Shown here: positions 1-11,195 of the stretch, one piece after another
Numbering within the stretch: the stretch's first letter is position 1
How the letters are laid out: every line of letters begins with the position of its first letter
Source: Tremella fuciformis
Taxonomy: Eukaryota; Basidiomycota; Tremellomycetes; Tremellales; Tremellaceae
Length of the DNA stretch: 64,000 nt
Direction of reading: 5' to 3'
Assembly: GCA_032768795.1 (NCBI GenBank)
Contig: CP136492.1
Coordinates: forward strand, 2,108,001 to 2,172,000
Position numbers and translations under genes: made by a program
The notes under the pieces: model-generated
Seen by the model: the letters and a program-made list of their open reading frames with translations, nothing else
Databases searched by the model: none
What the model was told of the DNA's origin: nothing

Positions 1-3000
1 AGAGCTTGACGGGCAATGACGACAGCCAGCAGAAACGCCGCGAGAGGCGGCTCTTGGTCCGACAGCAGAAGGATGCATCGGCTGCTACGACTCGACCCGG
101 ACGCGAAGTGCGCATCGTCGACTTGCGCGCCCCGACCTATAAAGAGTGGAAAATACTGCAACTCGATGATGTACCCGAGGACAGCCAGGAAGATCTGCGG
201 CGTGCGATCGAGTGGCGCTCGTTTGCCGCGAGCGAAACGCGTGTAGTGGAGGAGCAGGAGCAGGAGCAGATTGCTGGTCCGAGCCGCCCCAGGACACCGC
301 CCAGGTCAAAAGCTCCTTCCCGTGCCAGCAGCCCGAGCTCGGCATCCCGCCGCCGTCGACCGGAGAGTGCGCTGGGAAGGTCGAGGAGCACCGTTGAGCT
401 GTGGCAAGTGGGCCTCCCTACCCCTGCGTCGCATAGTATTGTGCGGACGTACTCTTCCCGCGCAACAGAGGTCCTTGTTCCTGCCACAGACGAACAAACC
501 TTGGACCTTGCCCGAGAGGCAGAGACGGACGCGCTTGTTGTGGCCGTCACCAAGCCCACGCTGGCCAAGAACGGAGGACGCATAGAGCAAGATCTCGCAG
601 GCGTATTCAGCACCGTCTCCTCCATCGGTCGACCACGTCGGTACTCGGTCGCAGCCGTACAACGCCCTTCGCTTGACGACCCGCCGAACCGTGTCCAGAC
701 GTCCACCTCCCCTCCTCGGGTGCGACAGCAGACCCCTCACAAATCGGCCGAAGACGACAAGGACAGGAAGATCTGTGACGCCCTCATTCGAGCTCGAAAG
801 CAGAACGATCGCTCTCACGCCGAGGCCCTCATTGCGCACTACCGATCCCCACGCACATCTTCGCCCTTCATCTCCGAAATCGACTCACAGCCTCAGCCTC
901 AGGCAACGGGTGTCAATCATCTCCCACTGCCCGCCGGATATGATGTGCGCACTTACAATGCATGTCTCTCGGCTCTACTAGCGCTCCGCCGAACGGGCGA
1001 GTCCATTGCGCCCATACTCGACATATACAACGAGATGCTCGCGCGGGACGTCATCCCCAACGGACGCACGTATGCCCATGTCATCCACGCCCTGTGTGCG
1101 CGAGAGGCGGACATACAGTCCAGTGCTGCCCGATGGGGAAAGGCCAAGTACTGGGGTCAATGGCGCGCAGCGAATCTCGGCACTCCATGGGACGCGTCGC
1201 AAGCTGCCGAGCAAGATGCACTCTTCGAAAGCTACAAGTCTGAGGAGAATGCCGCCGCTGCCCTTCGTCTGTTCAAAGCTGCCATCCTCAAGCACGGCCG
1301 CGGCTGGGCGTTTGCCGCTACCACGTATTCGCATGTCCTCGGAGCCTGTGCGGCGCAGAACCCCCCCGACGTCCAAGGTGCGAGCGATGTCATGCGCAAC
1401 GCTCTCGCTCGTAGTCGACCGATTGCCGGAGTCGAATCGCTTTATCGTTTCGTCTTCAGTCTTTACGGCCGAGTGGGCGACAAAAAAGGTGTCGAGGCGA
1501 CCTGGACCGCTTTCCAGCATGCCCTTGCAGCCATCCCGCCAGCTGAAGTCAACGCCGCCGATGTCATCGAAGATGCGGAAGACGAAGCTCAGGCTTCCTC
1601 GGGAGACTCCGCCGACGATCGCGAGGGTTCTATTGCTTCGGAGAGACGAGTGCAGGCACGTCTTTCAGGTAACATCCGCCTCGCATACGCATCCGCAATT
1701 GAAGCCTTTGTCAGTGTGTCCGAAGTCACCCGTGCCAGCGAGATATTCCAGTCAGTGCTCGACTCGCTGTCCGCTCCCGGGTCCACGCCTGGCCTGCCGC
1801 CGCCGGCGGATGCCCCGACATTCAGGACCTTCGTTGTTTCGCTAGCGCGAACTGGTCAAGTCGACGAGGTCGTGAAGTGGGTTGAGAAAGTTTCGTCCAG
1901 CAAGGCCTATTCGAGCATAGTGCAAAGCAAGGAATTCGTCTCGGGCATCCTGATTGTCTGCGAAATGTTCAGCAGGTCTGGGCACTGGCTCGAAGCAATA
2001 CAGCTTCTCCAGCAGCGCGTCTTCGCCCGGGATCACGCCGATATGCCCCCTGCTCATGAGCTTCGCAGTATTCGGTCTCTATACGCGACATTGATCTCCG
2101 CTGCTCGATCGTCTGAAGGGGAGACCTCGAGAAACGCCGTTTCTGGTCTCTGCGTTCTCTCGGTACTGTGCCGACCCGCTATCGATCTCGACTTGCTACA
2201 TCTTCATATTGATGTCCTTCGCGAACACGGTTTGTATGAGGACTTGCGAAGTCTACTGCACGTACTGGGCGCACACGTCTTCCCTGTCGCGGTTGTCAAC
2301 AGCATCAAGTCGGCTCTGAAGGCCGCTGTCAAATCTTCGTACGACTTTGCCGACATGCTCATGCTCATCAAGTCTGCCGAGGATCGCGGCATACGGTTAA
2401 TCGGCGAACCCGCCGCTGCGCTCATTCGGCGGTACGTGGACCAAGGGGAGAAAATGCTCGATGCCACAGAATTGGGTCTGGGCTCGTCTCAGTGGCCGGC
2501 ACTCATGTCTGCGTTTATCGCCATGCCTCAAACCCCTGTGCGAGAGGGAGACTTTGATCAGGCTCTCGAGCTGTTCATGTCTGACCTTGCGCAGACTGGA
2601 GAGGCGAATCTTGATGCCATCTTCGACAAGTCGGATCTCGGCAGATTCGCCCAGGATATCCTCATGTATCGCTTTGGGCGTGACCGCGCCATCGTCATGC
2701 TCAAGGGCTTCCTTTCCGCAGCAACGGTCGGCAGACTCGCTCCTCGGCCAAAAGTCACCACCCCTCAGCCTGTGTCTACACCCCCGGACCATTCTGCTTC
2801 CATGTCTGGCACCGATACCGAGTCAGTCGCCGAGCCGATCACGCCCAACTCGCAGTCGTCCGATCCTGCACTTGTCCCGACACCCGTCTCGCCCTGGAAG
2901 CTCGACGAGGGTCTATCTGCCCAGATTGACCGGCACACTCAGCCACGCTCGCCGATCACACCCAGTGCCGCGTATGATCTCATTGTCCGAGCTGTTCAGA

Positions 3001-4579
3001 CTTCGCTCCTCCCTCTCCCGGCCTCGCTCTCTCGCCTCATCACCAATCTGTCGCGCACGGGCGCCAGCGTCCTGCCCCAGATCTCCCACCTGTACAGTCT
3101 GTCTCAGCAAGCCATCCCCCTTCTTCCGCCGCAGGACCACCAGCGCAGCTGGCGCCAGGTCGAGGACGCCATGCTGATCGCCAACTGCCACATGGGTCTG
3201 CTCGAGCAGGCCGGCCTGCACCGCGCAAGGATCGTCGAGCAAGGCATGGTCCCGTCCGCCGATGCGTACGCCACCATGATCGCCAGCAGTAAAGACACGA
3301 CGGATGACGCGCTCGTCGCGCGTGACCTTTGGACCGAGAGTCAGAGCATGGGCGTTAAGCCGACCTTGTTCCTATACAACACGATCATCTCCAAGCTTAG
3401 CAAGGCGCGTAAGGCTGAACTGGCCTTGGAGCTCTTCGCACATATGCGCGCCCACAAGGTCACCCCGAGCTCGGTCACCTATGGCGCTGTCATCGTGAGT
3501 CGCAATGCCATGCTTATTGGATCCCTCCCTGATGTCACAGAATGCATGCTGCCGTGTGGGTGACGCCGAGTCCGCCGAAACGCTCTTTGCGGAGATGGCC
3601 TCGCAGCACAACTTCAAGCCGCGTGTTCCGCCATTCAACACGATGATGCAGTTCTACCTCCAGACACGTCCCTCGCGCGAAAAGGTCTTGCAGTATTACC
3701 ACGCCCTCTTGGCCGCTCGCGTCCCGCCCTCAGCGCATACCTACAAGCTTCTCTTGGACGCCTTTGCCACGCTCGCTCCTATCGATCTCGTTTCGATGGA
3801 GCGTGTCTTTGCGGACATTCAGGCGGACCCGAGTGTGCAAGTGCAGGGTACTCACTGGGCATCTCTCATCTCGGCATACGGTATCGGCGTCGGCGATGTC
3901 ACGAAAGCTCTGGAGATTTTCGACTCCATCCCCGCCCACCCTTCATCTACCTCCTCTGTTCCCGAACCAGTAGTATGGGAATCGATTCTCTCCGTGCTTG
4001 CACTGAAGGGCACCATCGAGGAGCTCGAGAGCGTCCGCATGCGCATGACACACAGCCGCGTCCAGCCCACCGCCTACGTCTACAACGTCCTCATCACCGG
4101 CTATGCCCGTGCGGGCCTCATCGACAAAGCGCGCGACGTCTTCGAGGGCATGGGCGACAGCATCACAGGTGTCGCTGCGCCCAACAACCATCCGCAGCTC
4201 CTCACCTCTTCTGGGCATGTCAAGCCCAGCACCGTCACCTCCGAGCCGAGGGGAGTGGTGTACCGCGAGCCGAGCACTTATGAGGCGATGATCCATGCGG
4301 AGATCAAGTGTGGCGATAGGCAGGCTGCCGAGGCTGTCTTGAGGAGGATGGAGAGCAGGGGATACCCTGCGGCTGTGTACATGCGAGCCCGAGCCGCGCT
4401 GGACAGTGTGAGTCCACCTTGAGTCTCGCGAGGTGAGGCACAGCTGATGTCAGACGCACCATGTTGTGCCCACTCAACCCAATCAGGCTCAGGCCATGTG
4501 GACGCCTCACCCGTTGGGATCCGCTGCGATGTTCCCGCTTCACCCGACTTCTGTGCCGCAGGAGGTCATGCGTGCGTGA
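1..4579 (+). CDS. Pentatricopeptide repeat (PPR) protein, 5' partial
   Basis: The frame is already open at the left edge with no in-frame ATG in the first stretch, so the 5' end is outside the window. Exons: 1-3494, 3541-4407, 4454-4579; both introns are 46 nt, GTGAGT...CAG and phase 0, joining TYGAVI to NACCRVGDAESAETLF. The C-terminal half has typical PPR helical pairs, for example PNGRTYAHVIHALC, PTLFLYNTIISKLSKARKAE and TAYVYNVLITGYARAG, with a low-complexity Ser/Pro linker between two blocks. PPR proteins bind RNA one base per repeat and in fungi act mostly in mitochondrial RNA processing or translation; which mitochondrial RNA is not predictable here. The N-terminal part (basic, Arg-rich) is compatible with an organellar protein but the targeting peptide is not visible. 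The third exon adds 41 residues ending VPQEVMRA; without that splice the frame stops at 4422. Confidence 0.88.
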
Positions 4580-4806
4580 TGACACGTGACACGTCCGAGT
4601 AGAGAGTAGCATTCCGGAGGAGAAGTAAAAGTGTATAATGAGAAGAAGTCAACAACACACCCCGCTCCTGTGTAACCTGTATCATAGCATTTGCTTGTAT
4701 AGCAGAGATGCACGGCACCGTATCTCATTTCTGCTGCGTGATGTAGTGGCAACGCCTCGCCAAAGTCCTCATCTAATCTATTGATCCCCAAAATAGTCGA
4801 CATGAT
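4580..4806. other. Convergent 3' intergenic spacer
   Basis: Short AT-richer spacer between the stop codons of the convergent PPR and glycosyltransferase genes; presumably holds both 3' ends. No other element seen. Confidence 0.4.
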
Positions 4807-6150
4807 CTAGTGCTGATCGCCCTTCCACGCATCCCACACCCGCTCGTCCTCGTCGCCCATATACCGCCGCACCAACTGCCGAAACGACGTATCGCCCTTG
4901 CGCACATCGTGCGGGTTGAGTTCGCGGATATACTCCGGGCGCACGCTCGTCCATGCGTGGTAGGCACACTGGCCCGAGGCGTCCCAATCCCAGTCGGCCG
5001 TCTCGTGCACCATGCGGATCTCTTCTTCGGCCCATGTGGGGTTGAAGAATGCTTCGTGCGTGACGACTTGGATTGAGGAATGGTTGTACCGTGCGATATT
5101 CTTTCGTCAGCCTTCACTCCTGTTTTTCCCCGTTCTATGCAATATCGAACGCGGCTATTGAACAGGGAGACGCACCCATGGCTTGATGATCCCGTTGTAT
5201 TCGTACAGATCGTGTCTGAACTCCAAGTACGACCGCAGCCACGTCTCGAGGAACGGCGCGCCCGGTTCGGAAATCACCACGGCGTTCTGCGCTCAGCTCG
5301 ACCGTTGACTTTACAGCTGAGGCTCACGCAGAGTCCTTTGGCCACGCCGCCCGAGCCGGGGTACGCCTCGATGCCCATTGTGAACGGTGCCCACATGAAC
5401 TCGTCGAATGGTCGCACGCTACATTCTCAGCTGGTATCACCTTAGCGAAGCTCATAGCTGAGAGAGCTCACATGAACATGTCCAGGTCGAGGTAGATGCC
5501 CCCGAGTTTCTGCAGGGTCAGGATGCGCAGCACGTCGGCGCGGTGTGCGGCCTTTTCGAGTGTATGGTCGTACACCCTCGTCGGGGACGGCACCTGGTTG
5601 AGCGTCAAGAACGGCTCGACGAGATCCCACCACGGCCCAGAAGGAAGATTAGTATAGTGACTACTTGTCAGATAGCCTCCTCGTCGCTACTATTGCTAGA
5701 GAGCGCGCACAAGTACAGCCGATGCGGCTTGAGCACCTGCAGCGCCGAGCGAATGGACAGGTACACCGAGTACGGCAGATCCTCCACCTCGCCCCCGCGT
5801 CCCATGTTCGCCTCGCCATCCTCGGCTGGCGCACGGGACGGCCACACGTAGTGCACGGCGTCCGGGACGAGCATGCCGCGCTCCTTGACGGGCGAGACGT
5901 CAAAGTCGAATGTCGGCGCCTGCTCGGGATGCTCCTGGAACGGGTGGGGCGGCGGCGGGTATCGCGACTCGTCAAACACGAACGACGACACGACTGACGG
6001 TTTCGGTGTCGGCCTGCCGATGCCGGCGTAGGGGAGGGCGAGCGAGGGGAGCGGCACGGGGTGGTACAGGTGCACCGTCACCATGATCGTGAGGGCGACG
6101 CATACTGCCGCGAGCGGTCTGACGGGCAGGCGCCTGCCGCCTGGAGCCAT
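4807..6150 (-). CDS. GT32-type glycosyltransferase with DXD motif, type II membrane protein
   Basis: Start ATG at 6150 gives a short basic N-terminus and one signal-anchor (about residues 12-28), the usual Golgi glycosyltransferase layout. The family block VPDAVHYVWPSR resembles the IPKIIHQIW start of GT32 enzymes; further on come LGGIYLDLDMFIVRPFDEF, with the catalytic D-x-D, and NAVVISEPGAPFLETW. Supported minus-strand exons: from about 5640 or 5614 to 5472, then 5418-5328, 5286-5176 and 5100-4807 (stop 4807); introns 5471-5419, 5327-5287 and 5175-5101 have GT-AG ends and consistent phase. The first intron, after about 5690, is unresolved because no AG precedes the GPWWDL block. Fungal members include inositolphosphoceramide mannosyltransferases and OCH1-like enzymes; the donor and acceptor here are unknown. 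Converges with the PPR gene. Confidence 0.8.
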
Positions 6151-6443
6151 ACTACCCCTGCTCAATAATCGTCGAAATGCTGTAGATGTAAATGTAGATG
6201 CGAGTTCCCGCGCTGGAATCCGTGCCCTGGATGTAGATCTGTCTATTGCCGCACAGGCCGAGATCTGTATTCAATTAGCGCCGGAGAAATCACATGCCAT
6301 TTGCCAATTTTACCTTTTTGCCTCCCATATATCGTTTCGAATCCCAGCAGCTGAATGGACGCCCTCAGGCAACCCTTCTTGTCTTTCCTCATATGCTCTC
6401 CCCTCTCTTTGCTCTTTGCCCTCTTCCCACTAAGCCTTTCACA

Positions 6444-6836
6444 ATGTCTGCAACTGTCAAGTCAATCATTACAGCCCTTGCTGCAGCTCTAGCTGCCAGT
6501 GCCGTGCCATATCCAGCAAATATTCCTGTGGGAACTGGGGAGATTTATTTCACCCGCAATAAAGATGATGGTGCGTCCTTCAAAAGAGTCTCAAATCAGT
6601 ACTCTGTGAATTCCCAAGATGACAGGCTTCTCACCCTCCCTGCACCATTGGGTACAAAACTCACTGAGAAAGAATGGCATTCTTGGCTGAACGAACATGT
6701 GGCTGCAATCCAGTCCATTGTAGACACCACTCCCTCTCAGCCAGAACCTCTTGAGGCATCTCTGGGCAGTGACTCTCGTCCAGATGAGGATCCCACCACT
6801 GTAGAGGCAGAAGACCGGCCCACACAGGAACTGTGA
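6444..6836 (+). CDS. Small secreted protein, copy 1 of a duplicated pair
   Basis: A 130-residue single-exon protein. It starts MSATVKSIITALAAALAASA, a clear signal peptide, followed by a short acidic mature domain with no cysteines. The core LTLPAPLGTKLTEKEWHSWL aligns with FPLPDPYEHRLSHDEWETW of the neighbour at 7407, and an identical 18-bp leader (6300 and 7278) lies upstream of both genes at a similar distance, so the two are a tandem duplication. The T-E-K-E-W core resembles the acidic-Trp signature of the family A membrane proteins downstream. Codon use is AT-richer than the conserved genes. I recognise no known family; an apoplastic or cell-wall role is only a guess from the signal peptide. 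Confidence 0.6.
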   Translation: MSATVKSIITALAAALAASAVPYPANIPVGTGEIYFTRNKDDGASFKRVSNQYSVNSQDDRLLTLPAPLGTKLTEKEWHSWLNEHVAAIQSIVDTTPSQPEPLEASLGSDSRPDEDPTTVEAEDRPTQEL

Positions 6837-7406
6837 AATCATGGTCAAGTCTCCAGGGAAACTCAAGTTCTGATTGTTTGGCCCACATTTACTCTATTTA
6901 GATATCCTCATGCATTTTGTTCTTTGCCCCAATAGAAAACACAGGGATGCTTTGGAGCTTCTCCTTACCCTGTGGAAGACAGTCCATCCATCAAGATAGT
7001 GCTCAGTAGCTCTTTCTTGACAACCTCAGACTATCACTTTTGTGGATATACTGCAATTTCCTTCCTTGGACTGTAACTCTCTTGTTGCACAATGATCACA
7101 AACAAAATTTGCAAGGCCAGTGAAAAGTTGTTGCACCTGTGCCACTTGACGTCATTTTGCAATCACTGCAGCACTGAGCAAGGAGTGCATTGCTACACAT
7201 CTTGGCATCGCTCTACTGGGAAACACAGCCCTTATCTCTGTCATGATGTCCTCCATTCCTATTGGCACAAAACCTCGTTTGCCAATTTTACCTTTCTGCT
7301 CCTGCACATTCTCTGAGCTTGCCACACATGAAGGGATGAGCTCACCATCAAGCTTAGTAGAGTGTGTTCATGTTTTATTCTCTGTTCCCACCACCAACAA
7401 ATCACA
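6837..7406 (+). other. Spacer between duplicated secreted-protein genes, with repeated leader
   Basis: No gene seen. It contains, at 7278-7295, the 18-bp word TTTGCCAATTTTACCTTT that also occurs at 6300-6317. The two copies lie 144 and 129 bp upstream of the respective ATGs, so the duplication included the promoter region or the copies keep a shared element. Confidence 0.5.
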
Positions 7407-7808
7407 ATGCCCCCATCCATGAAGAAACTTGCTGCCACCATCATCTCAACACTGGCCACTGCAAGCGCTGTTCCTTCCAAATTCACTTATGACTTAGTGG
7501 TGCATCATCCATTAGACCAAGGCAGGGATATTGGGGATTGCATAATGACCCCCTCAGAGCTGCATGTGAAAATCAAGGGTCATACCAAGACGTTTCCACT
7601 GCCAGACCCGTATGAGCACAGGCTTTCTCATGATGAATGGGAGACTTGGGCCATGAAAAATGTTGGTGCCTATATTTTATCACTCCCAGAGTTTGCTATC
7701 ACGCAGGAGAAGGCCCTGAGTGCGCATCCTGCAACCGACTTTACGGCAGATAGCTGCCCCTCCAATCTAGACGTGGAGGGACAGCAGACAACCATCTCTG
7801 ACTTGTGA
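7407..7808 (+). CDS. Small secreted protein, copy 2 of a duplicated pair
   Basis: A 133-residue single-exon protein. It begins MPPSMKKLAATIISTLATAS and has a signal peptide with likely cleavage near residues 21-23 (SAVP, also present in copy 1: ASAVPYP). The shared central block RLSHDEWETWAMKNVGAYIL aligns with copy 1. Outside the signal peptide and this block the two proteins have diverged strongly, more than would be expected for a recent duplication. Two cysteines are present (DCIM and DSCPS), unlike copy 1. Function unknown; it may be a signal-peptide version of the domain seen at the C-terminus of the membrane proteins at 21-39 kb. Confidence 0.58.
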   Translation: MPPSMKKLAATIISTLATASAVPSKFTYDLVVHHPLDQGRDIGDCIMTPSELHVKIKGHTKTFPLPDPYEHRLSHDEWETWAMKNVGAYILSLPEFAITQEKALSAHPATDFTADSCPSNLDVEGQQTTISDL

Positions 7809-8143
7809 GGCATTGTGAACACACAGGCCTTGAGCCCCAAGGTCACAAACAAGTGTACAATTTGACTCAAGCTCTTGTCATGTTACAGATTTCTGTAGAT
7901 CCCCATATGTATATGCTCCTTTTTGCCAGGGGAAGGGTCTTTAGGCATTTGGCAAATTTCCGCCATGTTGAGAGGGATCACAATCCTGCAGTGTGCCTCT
8001 ATGCTATGGTAATGCACATGCGAGGACTGCTCAGCTCTCACCGCCTGGGCTGGCTGTGACCTATTGGCCCAAACACAACTGTCATGGGGCCAGGCCGGTT
8101 GACAACTGATAGGACCCTCTCACACGTGCTCTCTCTCTCTCTC
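7809..8143. other. AT-rich spacer, no gene seen
   Basis: A short open frame here has no family signal. Near its end lies a CT microsatellite (about 8128-8143) that abuts the 140-bp inverted repeat. Confidence 0.35.
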
Positions 8144-8283
8144 TGTAACAATGGTCATGGTCAAGGTCTTTCAAGGTGAGGAATAATATCCCAAAAGGAT
8201 ATTTGCGCCCCAAGTTCTGGTTAATCCCTAACCTGAACTCGGTTTATCAAGGGTACCTTGGACATGTCATGCCCATCATGACA
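8144..8283 (+). repeat. 140-bp inverted repeat, left copy
   Basis: Begins TGTAACAATGGTCATGG and ends TGTCATGCCCATCATGACA. Its reverse complement occurs at 12535-12674 with the same length and only a few differences by eye. The inner end is a perfect short palindrome (TGTCATG, 5-nt loop, CATGACA). The two copies face inward around the LTR cluster and the gene at 10131-10976. Confidence 0.85.
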
Positions 8284-8288
8284 GTCGG

Positions 8289-8938
8289 TGTCATGACCCA
8301 ACAAGCTGCTTAGGGCGACAGGGGCACAGCTCCTATGAAGAAGAGATCTTACTCTGATGAGATCCCCAGCCAGCCGATGACCCAACGCAGCCGATATACC
8401 ACATCGTCTCATCAATTGATTGCGTCGGTCCATCAAACAACGTAGTCAGGACACCGTTTGATTAGCTCGATTCCTCGCTTGACCATGTCAATCTATTACT
8501 GACACAGTCTTTATTGAAGCACCTTTTCCGACCTAGCCTTGTAATGATAGGGGAGAATGGGAGATGGACAGGAGAATGTCACCCGGCTGCAGGGGATATA
8601 AACCCCTCTGTTTTCTGTGAGGATCCCTTCTCTCCAAGGATCACAATATCTTTAGTCTGGTAGCTTGCCTCACCTTGTAGTTCTCACACTGCTTCCAGTG
8701 TGACTTGTACTTTTGTCTTGCACCCTCTTGCTGCTACCAGTCTCTCGTCACATCACCACAGACCTCTCACCTCCGTCACCACCAGTAGCTTGCCGGATCC
8801 TTCCAAGCTACTACTTGCCATCCACACACCAATCACTTCCAGGCTTATCTTCTCTTGGTAAGTCCCACTCTTAAACCGTCTTATTTGCCCCTGTCTCCAT
8901 TTGTATACTCAAGGTCTGGTGGGGACAGGCCCGTGACA
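8289..8938 (+). mobile_element. Solo LTR 1, 650 bp, with near-perfect target-site duplication
   Basis: Starts TGTCATGACCCAAC and ends GGCCCGTGACA, the TG...CA form of fungal Ty3/gypsy-like LTRs. It is flanked by GTCGG (8284-8288) and GTTGG (8939-8943), a 5-bp duplication with one C-to-T change at a CpG. A TATA-like word, GGGATATAAACCCC, lies near 8593-8606, where an LTR promoter would be. No gag-pol reading frame follows, so this is a solo LTR left by recombination. Confidence 0.72.
8593..8606 (+). promoter_or_regulatory. TATA-like box inside solo LTR 1
   Basis: GATATAAA sits about two thirds into the LTR, consistent with an LTR transcription start just downstream. No intact element is left to be driven by it. 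Confidence 0.45.
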
Positions 8939-9091
8939 GTTGGTCTTGACGAGTCGAGGCAAGCTTTGGCGAGCGCCAACAAGTGCTCGACTCACGTTCC
9001 TTTGGCTTGGTCTTGCTGGTCTAGCTGCTGCTTTGGTGTCATTCGTGACACAAGCCATGTTGGATGGCAAATCCACAGAATGTCATGGAAT

Positions 9092-9562
9092 TGTCACGAC
9101 GGACGTAGGGAGAGCACATGGAAGCCACGTGGGGAGACGGAGCTCGGACTTGTTGACTCAACGCACCACTCGCCGAGCTCACCGAGGGACGACAGATACT
9201 TAGGAAGACTGGGCGCGCGATACGTTCCGTGGTCTTCTCCCAATTGTTGTTCTCTGCAGACACGTAGACTGCCTGCTCCGTCCCGTCGCTTGGCTTGCCA
9301 GTGACACCAAGTCCCCCGCCGAGTTCCCCATCTATCTCCCTCAACTTGCTCTCGCTTGTCGAGTTCACCTTCCTGCTCGCCAAGTTCAGCGAGTCCCTCA
9401 CCGCACTCCTCGCTCAACCCGTTCACCTCCTTGAGCTCAGCGAGTCCCTCGCCGAGCTCCTCGCCCAACTCGCTCATACCTATCGACGTCAACGACCCCC
9501 ACGCCAACTGTTCGGAGTACGTGCCCGCCGGGCCCTGGATAGAGAAGGCGGTCGTCGTGACA
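9092..9562 (+). mobile_element. Solo LTR 2, 471 bp, with perfect 5-bp target-site duplication
   Basis: Starts TGTCACGACGGACG and ends GTCGTCGTGACA. It is bounded by GGAAT on both sides (9087-9091 and 9563-9567). The 3' half (9295-9480) is an internally repetitive CCGAGCTCCTCGCC-like minisatellite. A decayed, reverse-oriented relative lies at about 12660-12860. No coding region attached. Confidence 0.8.
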
Positions 9563-9567
9563 GGAAT

Positions 9568-10130
9568 GTTGTATAAAGCTGCCCATGGGAGCTGAGGTAT
9601 CACGGCTGAGTCAGGACAAAGGTGGACTAGTGTCACATTGGGATTGTGTGTACGAGGAGTGGCCTTGAGGGTTGAGGGTAGTCTCTGACTTTTCTGGGCA
9701 AGGGTGACTAAGGGTACTTGAGGTTGTTGGGTTGGAACCAACTGTGCGACTTTGTACAAGGAAGTAGAAGATACATCACTGAAGAAGAAAAGCAATGTCA
9801 AACAAACTACAGGGTTTATATAGTCTACCTAGAGGAAACTACCTGGATCCCTGATGAAGGTTTGCCCAAAATCTCTTTGTAGGCATGTGTCTGCCCCTGC
9901 TGTTGGGATGTATATACTCTATGTACATTATGCAGGGAATAGGACAAAGTAGATAGAAAGATATATGAATAGATAGGGGGATATGAGAAATAGCTATATC
10001 CGCTAGAGCTGGATAGGGCAAATATGGGTGTGTTCCGTTATTGGGTGTGCAGTTTATGACAACTAGATTGCGCTCTTGCTGCATCATTTCATGCAATGAA
10101 GTTGTTTCATAATACCAGTAACATGCCAAG
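9568..10130. other. Spacer between solo LTR 2 and the membrane-protein gene
   Basis: AT-rich; probably includes the 3' region of the minus-strand gene ending at 10131. A long minus-strand open frame here runs across LTR sequence and is not believed to be a gene. Confidence 0.35.
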
Positions 10131-10976
10131 TCAATTATCCGAGCTTGAGTGAGTGTTAGGGGGTGTGCTCTCGGCATTAGCAGCTTCGGTCTGGCCTATA
10201 AATTGCAGCATGTCATAACCCATAAACCAGCTTGTAAGGCCATGTTGTTGCAGTATTCCATTGACCTTGTCGATAGTGAGCTGATCAACAACAGGCTGAA
10301 GCCTTCCAGTCAAAGCAGGCCAATCCTTCCCATCAAATGTCAGACTGACCGCGGAGCTCAAATACTTGGTGTTTATCTTAGTGGAAACTGTCTCTGGGAC
10401 ATGTATGACAATGAAGGGCGCAGTACCATCCTGAGTCTCTTCCACCAACGCTGTATACTCTTGCTCTCTCCCTGACTTACAGGCTGGTAGGCACTTGCCC
10501 TCGCTCATAGAGGTTTGACAACAGACCATTGGGCCTGTTAGACATACATTGCGTTCTTCATTAATTGAATCTTCTAAGCTTTGAGCATAGTTGCCAGCAA
10601 GCGTTGCTAGAGGCCCTGAGATAAGAGTTATGGCTGCAAGATACCAGGTTGCCCTGTCATGTAGTATTTCTGAAAGTGCACCTCTGCGGCGTGGATGAGG
10701 TCTGAGGGATTCCACATCAATGGGTAGTTGAGTGGGCTGTCCTGCCGCTACACCGCCACTTGCCTGAAGAGGGGCTGATGCATTGGCCGATGACGCTCTG
10801 TCCAGGGACCTGTTGTCTTGTGTTAGACCACCCAACTGAGTGCTAGACTCAGTGTTTGGCAGATTGGGGAAGACTGCTATTGCTTCCTCATTTGCCCTGT
10901 TCAATCGCCTTAAATTCTGAAGCTTCATTGCTTCAAGGCCTGATGAAGAGACCTGAGTATTGAGAACCGGGTTCAT
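10131..10976 (-). CDS. Family A single-pass membrane protein (CC-motif subtype), A1
   Basis: A 281-residue single-exon protein from ATG 10976; the longer frame upstream has no ATG. It has a cytosol-like N-terminus (about 1-108), one hydrophobic segment at about 110-127 (YLAAITLISGPLATLAG) and a Cys-rich C-terminal domain. That domain carries VCCQTS, FIVIHVPE and LTFDGKDWPAL, in the same order as the CCPTS, LYVID, FSDEQW blocks of the gene at 21147-22006, which identifies it as a relative. It lies away from the main array, between inverted repeat copies and solo LTRs. Function unknown; membrane topology is predicted from hydrophobicity only. Confidence 0.62.
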   Translation of the reverse strand: MNPVLNTQVSSSGLEAMKLQNLRRLNRANEEAIAVFPNLPNTESSTQLGGLTQDNRSLDRASSANASAPLQASGGVAAGQPTQLPIDVESLRPHPRRRGALSEILHDRATWYLAAITLISGPLATLAGNYAQSLEDSINEERNVCLTGPMVCCQTSMSEGKCLPACKSGREQEYTALVEETQDGTAPFIVIHVPETVSTKINTKYLSSAVSLTFDGKDWPALTGRLQPVVDQLTIDKVNGILQQHGLTSWFMGYDMLQFIGQTEAANAESTPPNTHSSSDN

Positions 10977-11190
10977 ATTTGTTGGCTTAGGAAAGATGTT
11001 CAGAGTGTTTGCTGCTACCTCTGAATGCTGAGACCAGCACTTTATGTACCTCCCTTGGAATGTCTGTCTAGGACAAACTCCTTTGTACTTGCATATAGCA
11101 AGAATCAATGCAAAATTCAAGCTTTTGGAATTGAACAATACAGTGCAAACCAAGTTGGAGTAACCCAAGGAGGGAACCAAATTGGCAAAT
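10977..11190. other. Upstream region of the A1 membrane-protein gene
   Basis: Open but ATG-less sequence between A1 and the target duplication of solo LTR 3; no motif recognised. Confidence 0.3.
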
Positions 11191-11195
11191 GCTTG

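Noticed and set aside
8939..8960. TTGGT after solo LTR 1 as a retrotransposon primer-binding site
   Set aside because: The GTTGG there fits better as the target duplication; no tRNA-complementary stretch longer than a few bases and no gag-pol follow.
9094..9801. 235-codon minus-strand open frame
   Set aside because: It runs through solo LTR 2 and its minisatellite, starts without ATG and has repeat-driven composition; no protein family signal.
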